Position numbers and translations under genes: made by a program | Assembly (NCBI RefSeq): GCF_028554725.1 | Contig: NC_071670.1 | Location: 50,147,501-50,211,500, forward strand | Reading direction: 5' to 3' | Length of the DNA stretch: 64,000 bases | From: Zeugodacus cucurbitae | Lineage: Eukaryota; Arthropoda; Insecta; Diptera; Tephritidae | Notes under the pieces: model-generated | What the model saw: the letters and a program-made list of their open reading frames with translations, nothing else | Told to the model about the DNA's origin: nothing | Databases searched by the model: none | In this document: one piece after another, positions 25,641 to 37,030 of the stretch | Numbering within the stretch: the stretch's first letter is position 1 | Layout of the letters: each line of letters opens with the position of its first letter

Positions 25641-26239
25641 CGCCTAATTATGTCCAAAAAACTTCGAAATATTCGATCGTTTACTTTCTTTTAAAGTAAA
25701 TTCACGAAAATTGCCTAATGGTTTCATGGTCAAGTAAATAAAGATCTAAAAAAGTAAATAAAGTTGAAGTTATTCCTTAGTTATTTGCTCGATTTCTTCA
25801 GAATTTTTTGTGGAAATTTAAAAATCTACAAAACCTGATAAGATTAATCTTGGAAATTCTAAAAAAAAATTTAAATTGTTTGGTAATGTTAACAGATCTA
25901 TACTACTTTCACGGAATTTTTCTCGAACTGCGAATGGGTTGGTCCCATAGATACCGATACAATGAACACCGTGGTCCTCGTCTTAAAAGACATTAATTGG
26001 ATTGAATGAGCATAGAACTAACACCAGACATAGAGAACAAGTTTTAAATTTGTGCTCAGCGTACGAGTAAAATATATCCAACATTTCATAGACGTTGGGG
26101 AAATGTAGAACAAACGTTTCACTGGCATTAACTAGTTGAGTAACGAGAAAATTGTTATCCTGCTGTTAAGAAGATAAACATAAAAATTACGCAAGTAAAC
26201 AGAAATTAATTTATATAATTTATTAGGCTTTGGGAATTG
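25641..26239. other. non-coding, AT-rich
   Basis: No recognised gene or repeat. Confidence 0.4.
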
Positions 26240-26906
26240 AAAACCAACTAAAGCACTGACAGCATGGACACAACTGCCCCGCAAACGCCGTGTGTGTGGG
26301 CGGAAGGACACGCAAATTAATGCGAAAGAAATTGCAAGCGCCAGCTGCGTCACGTAGTGGACGGCAAACGGAAGTGACAGCCGGCGCAGATTCGCTGAAC
26401 CGCGAAAACAACAAACTAAACACAAACAGGCGGTGTCAGCACACGTAGCTACTGGGCCATACCAATACAAACACAACCATAAATACATAACTGAAAGATG
26501 CTGCGGAAGCAACGGAAGCTGGAAAGCCGCTGCAATGCCGGTAATATTGGACAAATTTTTTAGAGTCAGTAAATTACAAATCCGTGTCTACAACGGTCGC
26601 TATTGTCTACACAATATCACGGCGTGTTGGTTAGTTGGCGGTTTGACGGCTGCATGGTCGTGGGACTGGGTGGGTGCTCGCTCTCGCGTCTTCGTCATAC
26701 CACTCGAGTCGCGGTGAATTGCAACGCACACAAGACCAGTTGACCTGCTCGCTTGGCGTGCGATAAATTTTCGCGATAAGCGCGGCTCAGCGCGCCAGCA
26801 CACAGGCAACAGACAACAGCGGCTTCACGACAGACGGCCGTTGTGAGCAAAAAGCATTTAGTAAATATTTAAGAGGAAATGAAGTTGAAGTTGAAAAAAC
26901 ACGCAG
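26240..26906 (+). promoter_or_regulatory. candidate promoter and first exon with splice donor
   Basis: This 0.65-kb island has clearly higher GC content than its surroundings, and its frames show no recognised protein domain. Near its end an ATG at 26879 starts MKLKLKKHA and is followed after 28 nt by CACGCAG|GTAAGTTG, a consensus 5' splice donor at 26906/26907. I infer a possible first exon, mostly untranslated, of a plus-strand gene whose other exons are not visible here. The donor is seen directly; transcription is not shown. Confidence 0.35.
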
Positions 26907-27379
26907 GTAAGTTGATCTATTGCGATTTTCGTTCGTTTTTATGTCTTGAAAAACGTTTGGCATTCCTCGGCAATGCACGCGCTCCAAGCTCCAAATTGCT
27001 TTTGTTCATTTTCTTAATTATTTTTCGTTCTTCTACCGGCATGCTTGGTCAATTTATGGTGGAATTGGTGTGGTTGGTATACCGTTAGGACTGCTGCACA
27101 GCTCGCAAATAGCGGCTTTGATCGCTCAAGCAGAATAAGAGCTAATGGCGACGGCATGCAATAGTTATCATTTCTAAGCGGAGTTTGGTGTGTGTTTGAT
27201 TAAATTCCAGCGACTGATGATTTCAGCGCCTGAGCATCGAAGTAGATTGTAGCGGGACGAGGTATTAGTAACAAAGAGTAGATATAAAAAAACAAGCAAT
27301 TTAAAAACTTCGTTTTAAAAACACAAAATTCTCGAGTAGCTAAAAAAAGTTAACACAAATCTGCGAGGGCAATGGCCTG
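26907..27379. other. non-coding
   Basis: Follows the candidate donor. No recognised gene. Confidence 0.4.
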
Positions 27380-27780
27380 AAAGGGAAGTTAAACCCATTA
27401 ACACAACAACTGGATCTACTTAAAATTTACGGATCTTGCTTTAGATTAGCTATTCAGATAAATAAACCCAAAGTATTGGCTTTGGTTTGTCACTACCTCT
27501 ATAACTTGGCTCCTAAAGGTAGGCAATGTTTTCATATTAGAGAACAACTTTATTTTTTCACAGGAAATATTTTTTTAAAGAGCGCAACGGACGAGAGGGA
27601 GCAAAAATCTTGATTTACCGAGACCGAACAAACCATTACATCTACATCTACGGATCAGGTATTACCCTAAAACGTATCGTATCATCTCCAGATGACTTAG
27701 AAGATTGACAATTTAACTTGGCTCCAGAAGGTATGCAACGATTTAATATTCAAGAGCAACTTGATTATTTCATAGAGAAA

Positions 27781-28515
27781 CCTATACTAATATTATAAAG
27801 CTGAAGTTTGCTGTTTGTTTATTTGTTTGAACGCTACTGGTTCGAATTGAATAATTCTTTTTGTATTGGATAGTCCATTTAGCTATAGGCTATATAGCGC
27901 TGCGATAAGAGCGAAGAAACAGTGGTAAATGTGTAAAAAACGCTGGAAATTATTTATCTTTGAGGCCTTCCGTTCCTTGCGTTGCGAAAGCGGTTCAAGA
28001 TACACAAAAGTTATGTATGAAAGAATTATTTCTCTTTTAATGATCTAAAATAAAGTCCGTGAGTACCGTTTTTGTGATAACTAATTTGGTCGAAATTATT
28101 TGTTAGAGTTGTATTAACATAATAATAGTAATCTTTATCCAAATAAATGTGTTGTTGGTTAAGAGTATTTAATTCTGAATAAAATTGTCTTTGACGACAC
28201 TTAATTTGAACGAACAACTTAAAAGATAATATTACAAATAAATAATAGTTATTTTCTATATAGTAGATATTTTTTTGTAAAATATAATTTCATGCTCGAA
28301 TTCTCTTCATTTTACTTTTTTCAATGTATAGGAGCGTGTGTAAAAATTTACAAAATTTGAAATGTTTATTTAAACCCGTGCGAAGCCCGAGCGGTCGGCT
28401 AGTACTTTATAAATGTAAATTGCATAACTTTCCTTTCTCTTGCGCTTTTTCTTCTTGTCATTTTTGGTAATATTCTTCTGGGCCTTACCAGCCTTCTTCG
28501 CTGCTTTTCCACTAG
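27781..28515 (+). mobile_element. Helitron copy 2 with read-through tail carrying H2B sequence (735 bp)
   Basis: The Helitron body starts CCTATACTAATATTATAAAG, with the canonical initial T changed to C. It reaches its family end CCCGTGCGAAGCCCG...CTAG at 28399-28402. The inserted DNA continues for 113 bp of histone H2B antisense sequence to a second CTAG at 28512-28515. The next base is T (28516), where the flanking repeat unit resumes, and the base before the element is A (27780). The whole 735 bp therefore behaves as one A^T insertion. This fits rolling-circle transposition missing its terminator and stopping at the next CTAG. Confidence 0.75.
28403..28515 (-). pseudogene. captured histone H2B fragment (residues about 5-42)
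   Basis: The minus strand reads without a stop [20 protein letters not shown], then [17 protein letters not shown]. This is the N-terminal tail and start of helix alpha-1 of insect histone H2B. The match to Drosophila H2B (from memory) is almost complete, with an N where I recall T at position 23. There are 37 whole codons plus two bases of codon 5. It has no start codon, no histone fold beyond KV and no stop, so it cannot make H2B. It abuts the Helitron end exactly, and its far edge is a CTAG. Confidence 0.9.
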
Positions 28516-28745
28516 TATTTTATAAAAGAGAGAGACGTATCGGCATACTAAACACTAACGGAACTGGTTTAATGGTTCATCTGGATAGATAAACCAAAAT
28601 TATCGGCTTTGATTTGGTTGGTTAGAACCTATTTTCGTCATTTCTAGATGGTTTATAAAGTTAAAATAACGAAATTGTAACTTGGCTCCTAAATGTAGGC
28701 AACAATTGAATATTGAAGATAAACTTTGTTCATAGGAAAATCTTA

Positions 28746-30378
28746 TATATGAAATGTCGATACAAAAATGTTGAGAGTCGACAAACAGATCGATTTAACC
28801 ATACTCAACTATAAGAGTAACTATGAATTGAGTAAAAATTACATGAATTTGGTTCGAAAAATGGAATGAGTAATGAGTAAATCTTGCACTGTCTCAAAAT
28901 TGCAAACTAAATTGTTTATTTTTCTTTAACTTACTAATAAATAAAAAGTAAGGATTAAAAAATATCAAATAAAAATATAAACTCAAAAACTCCAGAAGTG
29001 TACCCAATTATTTGCGAACAAACTGTAAAAGTTGAAACAAAAGTGAAATCATCTTAGCGCAACATTTCACTTGACCCAACAACGTTGCTGCTTATACAAG
29101 ACTACAGAGTTCAAAGGCAATCCATTTATCCTTACTCTAATTTCTACATCACCTGCTAAGGCACGACTTCAAAGTTTACTAAAGGATATTTGTTTGCAAA
29201 GAAAAATGAATAAAACGAATGGCAAAACGAGAAAGCGAGCACAAAAAAGTTGATAGATTTTACGTTGCCAATTTAAAATATAAACTACCTGCATTTTGTT
29301 TTTGTTTTTACTTTCACTTTCACTTTTTCATGTTGTTTTTTTTTTGTGTGCTTTGCTCGGCTCGTATATATTGGTTGTGAGATATGCGATTTGATAAATG
29401 GAATTTCGTATTTTATCCTTAGCTGGAAGTAGACAAATAATGTTGGGATATTGCCTTTGATTTGGCAGAGAGACTTACTAAATACATATGAAAAGAGAAT
29501 GGGATTATTTCACATTGCATGTTGCCAAAAAAACTTTGCTTCTTACATAATATAGTGCCACTAGTACTATCAAGGATGGCGGCTGAGATTTTTAGTTTGA
29601 AATTTAATATGACAGTGAAATATGTGAGAATTTAGTACCATGTGGCGGCAATTTGTAATATGCTCATGCTTAAATGCTAAAGCTACGCATATGCGAGCTT
29701 AATTTTTGTCGGGAATTGTGAATTTCATGAAAATTTGATTTCAGCGCGTGCATTTTTTCAACGCCTCTCCCCGGGATGTGTGCAGCAGCTTTTTTCTGCC
29801 GCGTAGTTTTGGTAGATTTTATATCAACACAACCAGGGTTGCAACTGTGTTTGCCATGCTGTCGCGCCGCTGGGTATTTGCTTTTTTTTACGTTTTCATA
29901 ATTGTTGCGTTGCCGATATATGTATGTAAACATTGAGAGTCAGCGGTTTTTTTGCGTTTTCAAAAAAATATTCGCGAAAATCCGTATATCGTATTAATAT
30001 TTAAATGGAAAAATCGAGATTTAATCTGTGAGTTTTTAGGGATTAAATGTAATATGTGTGAATTTACATATATTTTATATAATATAAAAAATATGTTTCA
30101 TAATATCAGTTTTTCAATAACTTAATAAATAGCTTACAAAGTCAAAAGCACTTTCATAGAGTGTAAATTTTTTCAGGGATTAAAAATATGATAATGCCGA
30201 TACTAATTTGAACTTGGTAGAATTATTTAAAAGGTAGTTATGGTTAAAATCAAAACTGTATGGACCATACCAACAACATACGTGTATTTAAATATTATAG
30301 AAAATTTAAATTTTTGCTTAGATGATAACTGGGATTCTCAATCAATTTTAAAATCCAAAATAACGGTAGAGCTATAGG
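28746..30378. other. non-coding
   Basis: AT-rich DNA with T-runs near 29340. The segment 29740-29940 is open on both strands but shows no domain. No gene recognised. Confidence 0.45.
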
Positions 30379-30380
30379 TA

Positions 30381-31454
30381 AAGGGTTTTTCGATAAGAGC
30401 GCTACAAAAGTAGAAAAACAAAAAGGTTTGGGATATCAATGCAATTCCTTATTCATGTGAAAGTACATTCGATGCCATTATGTATGGAAGTCGATTTCTT
30501 TTGCATGACCAGCACGGGCACACTTGACGAAGTCCAGCCGCTGAACCCAATTTCCAACGGTTTTCAAGCATAAATCGGCCGATACTGCTGCAATTTCACG
30601 CACGATATTCGTAGGAAGTTCATAAATCGTCGCTGGCTCCTTGGCATAGATCATAGACTTGATGTAGCCCCATAGGAAATAATCTAACGTCGTCAAATCG
30701 CATGACCATGGCGGCTAATTGACTGGGCCATTTCGTGAGATAATACGTTTACCAAACTTGGTTTTCAATAAATCGATTGTGACATTCGCTGTGTGGCTTG
30801 TGGCACCGTCCTGTTGGAACCACATATTGTCTAAGTCCATATCATCCTATTCGGGCACAAAATATTGGGATATCAATGAGCGGTAGTGATTCCCATTCAC
30901 AGTGACGTGCCAGTTTTGATAATCACGGAAGAAGTAGGGCCCAATGACGCCGCCGGCTTATAAACCGCACCAAACCGTCATTTTTTCGGGATGCAATGAA
31001 TGCCAGAAATAAGCCTCATTGCTGAAGAGGATTTTTCGATGAAAATCCGGTTGCTCAGCCCAATTCACGAACATACTACAATTCTGTTGGTCAAGCGGCT
31101 TCAGTTCTTGCTTCAATTTGATGGTGGTCTTGATTGATGCACTAGAGGCAGCAATATTCGCGGCACTCGGGAACATTTTGTACTGTGTCTGTGGATTCAA
31201 ATTTTTTCCATTAGACGCTTAGTTGTTAATCTGACAGGCCGATTATGACGATCATAATTGTTTAAAAGTTGAGGCCCACTGACTTCGAATTTTGGTAGTA
31301 AATTTTAATAATTTCGACTCGTTGTTGGATCGTATATCTTTCAATGAAGAAATGAAAAACCTTACTGCAGAGATGTCAAAAGAGCGGGAAAAATATGACG
31401 TCGTTTGCTTTCCCTATCGGTCTACTTTTATAGCGCCCCTATTGAAAAACACTT
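30381..31454 (-). mobile_element. DD41D-type Tc1/mariner element (1074 bp)
   Basis: The left end AAGGGTTTTTCGATAAGAGC, then GCTACAAAAGTAG, and its inverse finishing CCTATTGAAAAACACTT at 31454 are flanked by TA (30379-30380 and 31455-31456). The transposase gene runs on the minus strand. It is the longest of three related copies here (others at 2686 and 16523). Confidence 0.87.
30478..31340 (-). pseudogene. Tc1/mariner DDE transposase, decayed
   Basis: Read 5' to 3' on the minus strand: IERYTIQQRVEIIKIYYQNS, stops and a deletion, KFESTDTVQN, then QELKPLDQQN and NWAEQPDFHRKILFSNEAYF. After that come LHPEKMTVWCGL, HVTVNGNHYRSLISQYF, MWFQQDGATSHTANVTIDLL, SCDLTTLDYFLWGYIKSMIY and an end at HAKEIDFHT (stop near 30478). 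The first catalytic residue of this family is D in SDEA-FW. Here it reads SNEA-FW, so the site is destroyed. Asp in QQDGATSH and Asp in TLDYFLWG remain with 41 residues between them. Several stops and an internal deletion after SNEAYFWHS confirm inactivity. Confidence 0.88.
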
Positions 31455-31456
31455 TA

Positions 31457-32346
31457 TAACGGCAGAATACGATAGGATATTGATTTTCATGTTTTTCGAT
31501 TAGAGAACAATTTCCCATTTGGTTTGAGTACGACATTCTTCTCTCTCTTGTTGTTTGGGTCAGTTTCAATTAAAAGAGATAAAAGAAGGGACTAGTGATA
31601 TAATCAAACACTAGTCGATACTTTGGTAACTGGGACTTAACTTTGTGTGTTTCCTGGGACTTATGTGAAATTGTCATTGATATTTTAAAGCAAGTGAGCT
31701 GATTAATCAAATATCGGCTAATGTTTGTGGAAAAATGTGTCCAAAACACAGGTGAAAGGTAAGACATAAAAAGAAACTTTCTTATCTTTCCTAGCTCATA
31801 TACATTTGGCCAATAATGAATATATTCGCTAGCAGGTCGTTAGATATATTACTGAGCACTATCTACATAATATATTTGTGTAAATGTCGGCCCATGTGAC
31901 CCTTACAAGGTGTTTCTGCCTTTAAAATGTTAAAAATCTACAACCTTTTTAGAACTATAGAGAGTTCCCTAACTATCGGTTGTCTGATCTGAAAAATGGA
32001 TGGGAAACCAGCATTGCAATAGTTTTTGTACTTCCTGATGTCTTAATTCAAAAGTCAAGGTCAGATATATATAAAACTGAGCTCGGAAAAAAGTAAATTT
32101 ATATATTTTAATTCAGATAATTTTCGAGTTCAGGCGACTATTCTTTTGACATTTGTTTAAAAAAGAATGGGACTATATAAAGAAGTATAAATTTTACCAT
32201 TACTACATATGTATTTCGAAAAGTACCCGTGTCGCACAATCGAAACAAATGGTATTAAAGTTATTACCGGACTTGGGTTTAGCCTTGACGTAATGATCAT
32301 GGATAGGATTACACTGACTGAGCCATAAAATCTTATACTATCATTG
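31457..32346. other. non-coding
   Basis: AT-rich; no recognised gene or element. Confidence 0.45.
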
Positions 32347-33177
32347 TCAGAAAACACCTAAAACTAAAAGAGTTAGAAATATAGTTATATATAAGAAAGT
32401 GACCAGGGCGAAGAGTAGATTTGAAATCCGTCCGACTGTCCGTCCGTCCATGTAAGCTGTAACTTGAGTGAAAATTAAGATATCTTGATTAAAGTTGGTA
32501 CACGTGTCCCTTTGCACCATAAGAAGGTTGAGTTCGAAGATGGGCGGAATCGGACCACTAGGAAAGGGCATATCTGAATGAATTTTTTTTTTTGAAAACT
32601 GGGCGTGGCCCCACCATCTACTAAGTTTTTTGTACATATCTCGTAAATTACTGAAGCTATATCAACCAAAGTCACTAGGAACATTTGCTTTAACCATTTC
32701 CTTATACAGTCCAAAAATGGAAGAAATCGGATTATAACCGTGACTACCTCCCATACAAAGGTTATGTTGAAAACTACAAAAAAGGCTTTAACTCAGTAGG
32801 TAAATACACCAGGAAACTTAAATTTCATTGTAAAGATAGTACAGAAGGGCTGCACTCACATTAGTATAACAAATTTTAAATGGGCATAGCTCCACCCATT
32901 TATGGGTCAAAAAAGATGTATCCTAATCGATCAATTTCAACGAAATTCGGTTCGTAACATTTATCCCAATGTGATATATTAAGTGAACGGACATTCTTGG
33001 ATGTAATGTAACTTGGTGGCAAAAATAGTTGAAACCGGTCCAGGAATTATACCAGATCCCATATACTATATATAATGATTTTCGCTATTCTGGTGGACTT
33101 TATGCCGAATATATGGGTCAAATTGTGTATTATTTTAATAAGATTAAATAAACAAATTGCGAGACCCGACTTGCTTT
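32347..33177 (-). mobile_element. INE-1-like element, copy B (5'-truncated in this view)
   Basis: Runs in reverse relative to copy A. It opens with CACCTAAAACTAAAAGAGTT and has CGTCCGACTGTCCGTCCGTC, the 'AGCTGTAACTTGAGTGAAAA' segment and TTGCGAGACCCGACTTGCTT at its far end. The hairpin end seen in copy C is missing on the left. Non-coding. Confidence 0.72.
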
Positions 33178-33560
33178 ATATAGAAATCGGAGAAAGTGAT
33201 AACCAGTGGTAAACTCTTGTCATTATTTTAAACGTTATTTGGATAACAAACTGCTTCTTATTTAAATTTAAACTTATAGAAGAATACTTAACTTCTGAAA
33301 ATCAAAATATAAAAGCGAACCTACAACATCCAGACACTCAAAAGTAGAAGTAGGAGAATCGAGGTCAACCATCTAGCAATATTATTATTATCACAACTGT
33401 TAAGGTGAAATGCCACACACCTCGCCTCAACATTTTTACTACTCGGTAATAAAAATTATTTACATTATTAAACAGCACATTAACCACAAAGATTACCGAC
33501 GCAAATAAAATGTCGTACAACAAAGCAGAGAAACAAAAACAGTAAAATTGATAGCGTGTA
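33178..33560 (-). other. intron sequence after the Nmdar2 exon
   Basis: Minus-strand sequence after the splice donor. It is AT-rich with stops and has no coding features. Confidence 0.6.
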
Positions 33561-33566
33561 CTCACC
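33561..33566 (-). promoter_or_regulatory. 5' splice donor of the Nmdar2 exon
   Basis: On the minus strand the exon ends ...AGTCCGACAG|GTGAGTAC. The GT is at 33565-33564 and the last exon base at 33566. The coding match stops exactly here, and beyond it the frame gives an unrelated hydrophobic tail to a stop at 33480. Confidence 0.85.
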
Positions 33567-34589
33567 TGTCGGACTCGGCGTCAGCGACATCATATCAAAG
33601 TGTATATTGCGCGGCTCAAATGAATAGTCCTTCAGGAATGTCAGCTTGGCACCGCGTGTCTTCGCCAAACCCTGCACGGCGGTGTTAATGGCGCGTAAAT
33701 ATTCACGTTTGCCAAAATTTGTGTGCGGTGCAATTAGGCCAATATTTAATTGCTCCTTATTAGCGGATAAAGTTTTCGTGTTGCCGCCATTTGTGAGACG
33801 CAACGCCGACGCGCATGGGCATGAATACATTAAAATGGTGGCCAACACAATGAGCGCCATGCCAAAGCGCAGCTGCTGCGGTTGGATGTGGAAGAGCTGG
33901 CGGCGACGGCGTGTAGATGGCGAGCGCAATGACAAAGTTGCTGCCAAAGATTTGGTGAATAAAGACAACGTTGCGTTGCTGCTGGTTGTGGTTGTGGCTG
34001 GTTGTTGTTGGTGTTGTATGAGTTTGGTGGCTGTGAACGATGTATGTTGACGTTCATGCTCTTGATTGCGGGCAAGGCAACGATTTTGAACACTTTCCAG
34101 CTGCTGCTGCTGCTGCGGCTCCGCCAACACCGTTACACTATACTTTCGAGTTTTTGGCTCCAAAGTCACTGCAGTTGTTGTTGTTGTCTTACACACTGAC
34201 GACGACACAGTGGCTGGCATTTTGCTGTACGTCAGCTGGCCCGGGGCGCGGCAATGTTGCTGGTTGTAGGTGGGGAGGCTGGTCGAACTGCTGCTGCTCC
34301 TGCTGTTGCTGCCTATGCTACTACAGTAGCGCTGGCTACCGTTACAGCTCACTCTCTTGTTATTGTAGCGACATATTAATGGCGTTGTCAGCTGTTCGGC
34401 ATTACCGTTATGTACTGGTGTTATTATTACATTTGTTGTTTTGCATATTTTCGACTTGTTTTTTGTGCGCGCGCGTCTACGTCCACTTGCTGTTTGGTTG
34501 TTGTGTGTGTTGTTATTGTTGTTGTTGTTGGTGTCAATGTTGTTTTTTCGTCGCTCGTTTGCTTTTTGACTAAAACGTAATCCCTTCAT
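33566..34589 (-). CDS. Nmdar2: NMDA-type glutamate receptor subunit 2, first coding exon (partial)
   Basis: The exon encodes the start of an ionotropic glutamate receptor subunit, a ligand-gated cation channel of the neuronal plasma membrane. Its last residues, EQLNIGLIAPHTNFGKREYL and AKLTFLKDYSFEPRNIHFDM then MSLTPSPT, match the first strand-helix-strand of the amino-terminal domain of fly NMDAR2 as I recall it. Residue order from ATG 34589: basic and Asn/Gln/Ser/Thr-rich leader (about 1-240), hydrophobic MALIVLATILMYSCPCASA (244-262) with a likely cleavage site, then the domain from about 281. ATG 34589 has a good fly start context (GCAAAATG). ATG 34601 is four codons upstream in a poor context, and ATG 33860 would give a normal signal peptide with no leader. 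An in-frame stop lies at 34635-34637. The exon ends in phase 1 at a GTGAGT donor. Later exons are outside the window or unseen. Confidence 0.78.
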
Positions 34590-34601
34590 TTTGCGGATCA
34601 T

Positions 34602-37030
34602 ATAACTGCTTCCGCTGCTGGCGCGCGCTGTCAATCAGCGTCAGCATCAGCTTCCGCCTGCAAACGCTTCCTTCTGGAGCTCAGCTCACTAAGCGAGCTC
34701 TACAATTTCTAGCAGCCTTCGTGCCTGGCGCCGTTAAGTTTTACCGTCCACTTCTTCGAAGAATTCTTTTTTTTCTATTATTATTTTTGTTGTTGCTGCT
34801 TCACTACTCTATATGTCTATATATCCGTTGTCTGTTTATCGCTTCACTTTGACATCTTTCTTTCTTTCTTTCTTTCACTTTACACTTGCACTCTTGCTGT
34901 CTCCCAATTGTTGGTCTCTCACTTCTGGCACACTGTTTGCATGCTCTATTTTTTTCGTTTCGTTCGTTCTTTTAATACCTTTTAATGGATGGATTGGGTT
35001 AATTTAAGTAAATTATCATCGTATCTTTGCTTTGAGCGCTTTTGGCTTTGACGTTTTTGTTTTGTAATCTCCTGTTTGGCTTTGGCTTTGGCTTTTGTTA
35101 TTTCTTTTTTTGTTATTGTTGTATTTTGCTGTTGTTATTGTTAAATTTTTATCGCCATTCTCACCTCTCACTCTCGGCATTTATCTCTTTCTGTGCATTT
35201 TAGTCAGCACTTTAATTTGTTTACTTGACTGGTTTTTTGTTGTTATTGCTTTTCGGATTCCTACCGAAATGCCATCACTCAGTTTTGCCTCCGCATTTTT
35301 GCTGGATTTCCGCTTTCAACACCACCCCTTTCTTGGTAACACCGCACCAACACAACTGGCACACAACTGCTTGTTTTGGTGTTATCTATGACACCCCCGC
35401 CACAGTCTAAACCTGCCGCTACTGCTGCTGGTCCTCCCAGCATCGAATAATCGAGTATACGATTACATTTACGCTTCTCTGATTTTTTGCCTTGTCTTTT
35501 TATCTTGCCACTCCTGCTATGTGAGGCACTTCCGTTTGGTTTGCGATTTTGGTTGTTGTTTTTGCTTTTGTTGTTATTTTGTGATTTGTTTTTGTTGCTT
35601 TATGCTCTATCCACTGCGGTCGTTGTGTGCTGTGTGCTCGTGCATCTTGCTGTCAGCTACGCGCTTGTTTCGTTGGTGTCGTTGTTGTTGTTGTTGCTGG
35701 TTTTAATGGTGGGTTCTAGTTGCTGTTTTAATGTTCATTATTATTGCTGTCATCGTCGCTATCTGGCTGAGCTTTATTTTAAAATTTTTGTAATTGTTTT
35801 AGTTGTTGTTATTATTGCCGAGCTACGTGTTTACTGCGCTGCCGTTGCACTGGGTGGGGCTGCAAGTAGAAAAAATAAAAAAAAGTATATTATTGTCAAG
35901 TGTGAGCTTTTATGAAGTCATTGCTATATTTGCTACACTTGTTTATCATTTTTTTAATTTTTCATTCTTCTTCTTCTTCTTATGCTAGCTCGTGCTGCAA
36001 GCAGGAAACACTGTCAGCGCATCAACGCGGAAACGGATACGGCAATGTGGCGCACTTGATAATGAAACTGAGACTTAGCTGCTTAATGATTATTACACAC
36101 ATACAACAAGCATTTGAGCGACTTGAGTTGCCTTCACTTCTACATTCGCTTCACACGACTCGCAAATGCACAAATCTTATCAGAAATACAGTTTCCGTTT
36201 GAAATTATTTCAATTTTCCGCTTTTTAAATTTGTTAAACACAGCTCATATGCGCGCTGCCGCAGGAAATCAAGGGGCGTTGTCACCACCAGCTTGGCAGA
36301 TGAGGGCGCGGCACACGATTCAGTAAGCGAGTGGTAATGGCGACGAAGTGTTATTGAATACATAAACACACACACATATAGAGAGATAATTGTATATTCG
36401 CAAGTGTGTGTGTGTGCCTGAGTTGTGTCTGTGTGACTATCAGCCCTGTGGAGGCGAGATTTTTTGCCATTAGAAAGTTTTCGGTTACAGCAGCATTTGG
36501 TTGCCAGTGGGAGTGTCGTTGATTAATTTACTGTGAAAAATCTCTACACACACATGTACATAAATGTATGTTCACACTAACGAAAAGCTTTCTTTCCGGT
36601 TTCGGGAAAAAAAATTTTGATAATGAGCGTATCGGTTTCGTGCGTTGACTGTTAGCATGAAAAATTAAAATAAAATAAGAATCGTTTAATATATGAATTT
36701 GCTTGCGGAATTCAATATCAAATAGATTCTCATTTAAATTTTAATGAAAAAGTTAAATGGAAATGAAAAACTTCTGCGGAACTTTTGTTCTTAATCTAAA
36801 CCCTGTGAAGATGGGTATGCTATTTTGAGTAGTTCCTTTATATTAATTAATTTTCTGCTTCAGTTGTATTATATAACGTAATCAATGAAATTTAAAATAT
36901 CCACCCATCAGTTCAGGAATCTATTTACCTATTAATGACAAATGCAAAATTCTAAACACTGCAATTTATCTACTGTAAGAGTTTAGTAAGTTGGTAAAGT
37001 ACGAGCGAGATCTGATAAGACTATCATAAA
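34602..37030. other. upstream region of Nmdar2, no further exon recognised
   Basis: T- and TTG-rich (minus strand CAA-rich) DNA. The open frames in 34.8-36.3 kb are Leu/Cys/Phe-rich products of the TTG/CTT repeats, not proteins. Likely 5' UTR, promoter or upstream intron of the receptor gene, but I cannot place a start site. Confidence 0.45.

Larger units (their letters stand above)
27380..28745. repeat. unclassified repeat, three diverged units, middle one interrupted by a Helitron
   Basis: Units share CTTGGCTCCTAAAGGTAGGC followed by an A/T-rich 'AATATTAGAGAACAACTTTATT--TTCA-AGGAAA' segment at about 27506-27570, 27717-27780 and 28681-28745. Two units also carry AAACCCAAAGTATTGGCTTTG-type sequence upstream (27466 and 28592). 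Unit two is split after AGAGAAA (27780) and resumes at TATTTTATAAAAGAG (28516), matching unit one's GGAAATATTTTTTTAAAGAG. Family unknown. Confidence 0.6.

Noticed and set aside
26132..26554. Minus-strand 140-codon frame in the GC-rich island
   Set aside because: No domain or splice logic supports it. The plus strand is similarly open because the segment is GC-richer and poor in stops.
33646..34573. Plus-strand open frames of 134 and 177 codons opposite the receptor exon
   Set aside because: They are mirror frames of the CAA/CAG-rich receptor coding sequence, Leu/Cys-rich with no domain.
34587..34634. Starting the receptor exon at 34634
   Set aside because: The codon there is TTG. The first true ATG codons are at 34601 and 34589, and 34589 has the better context.
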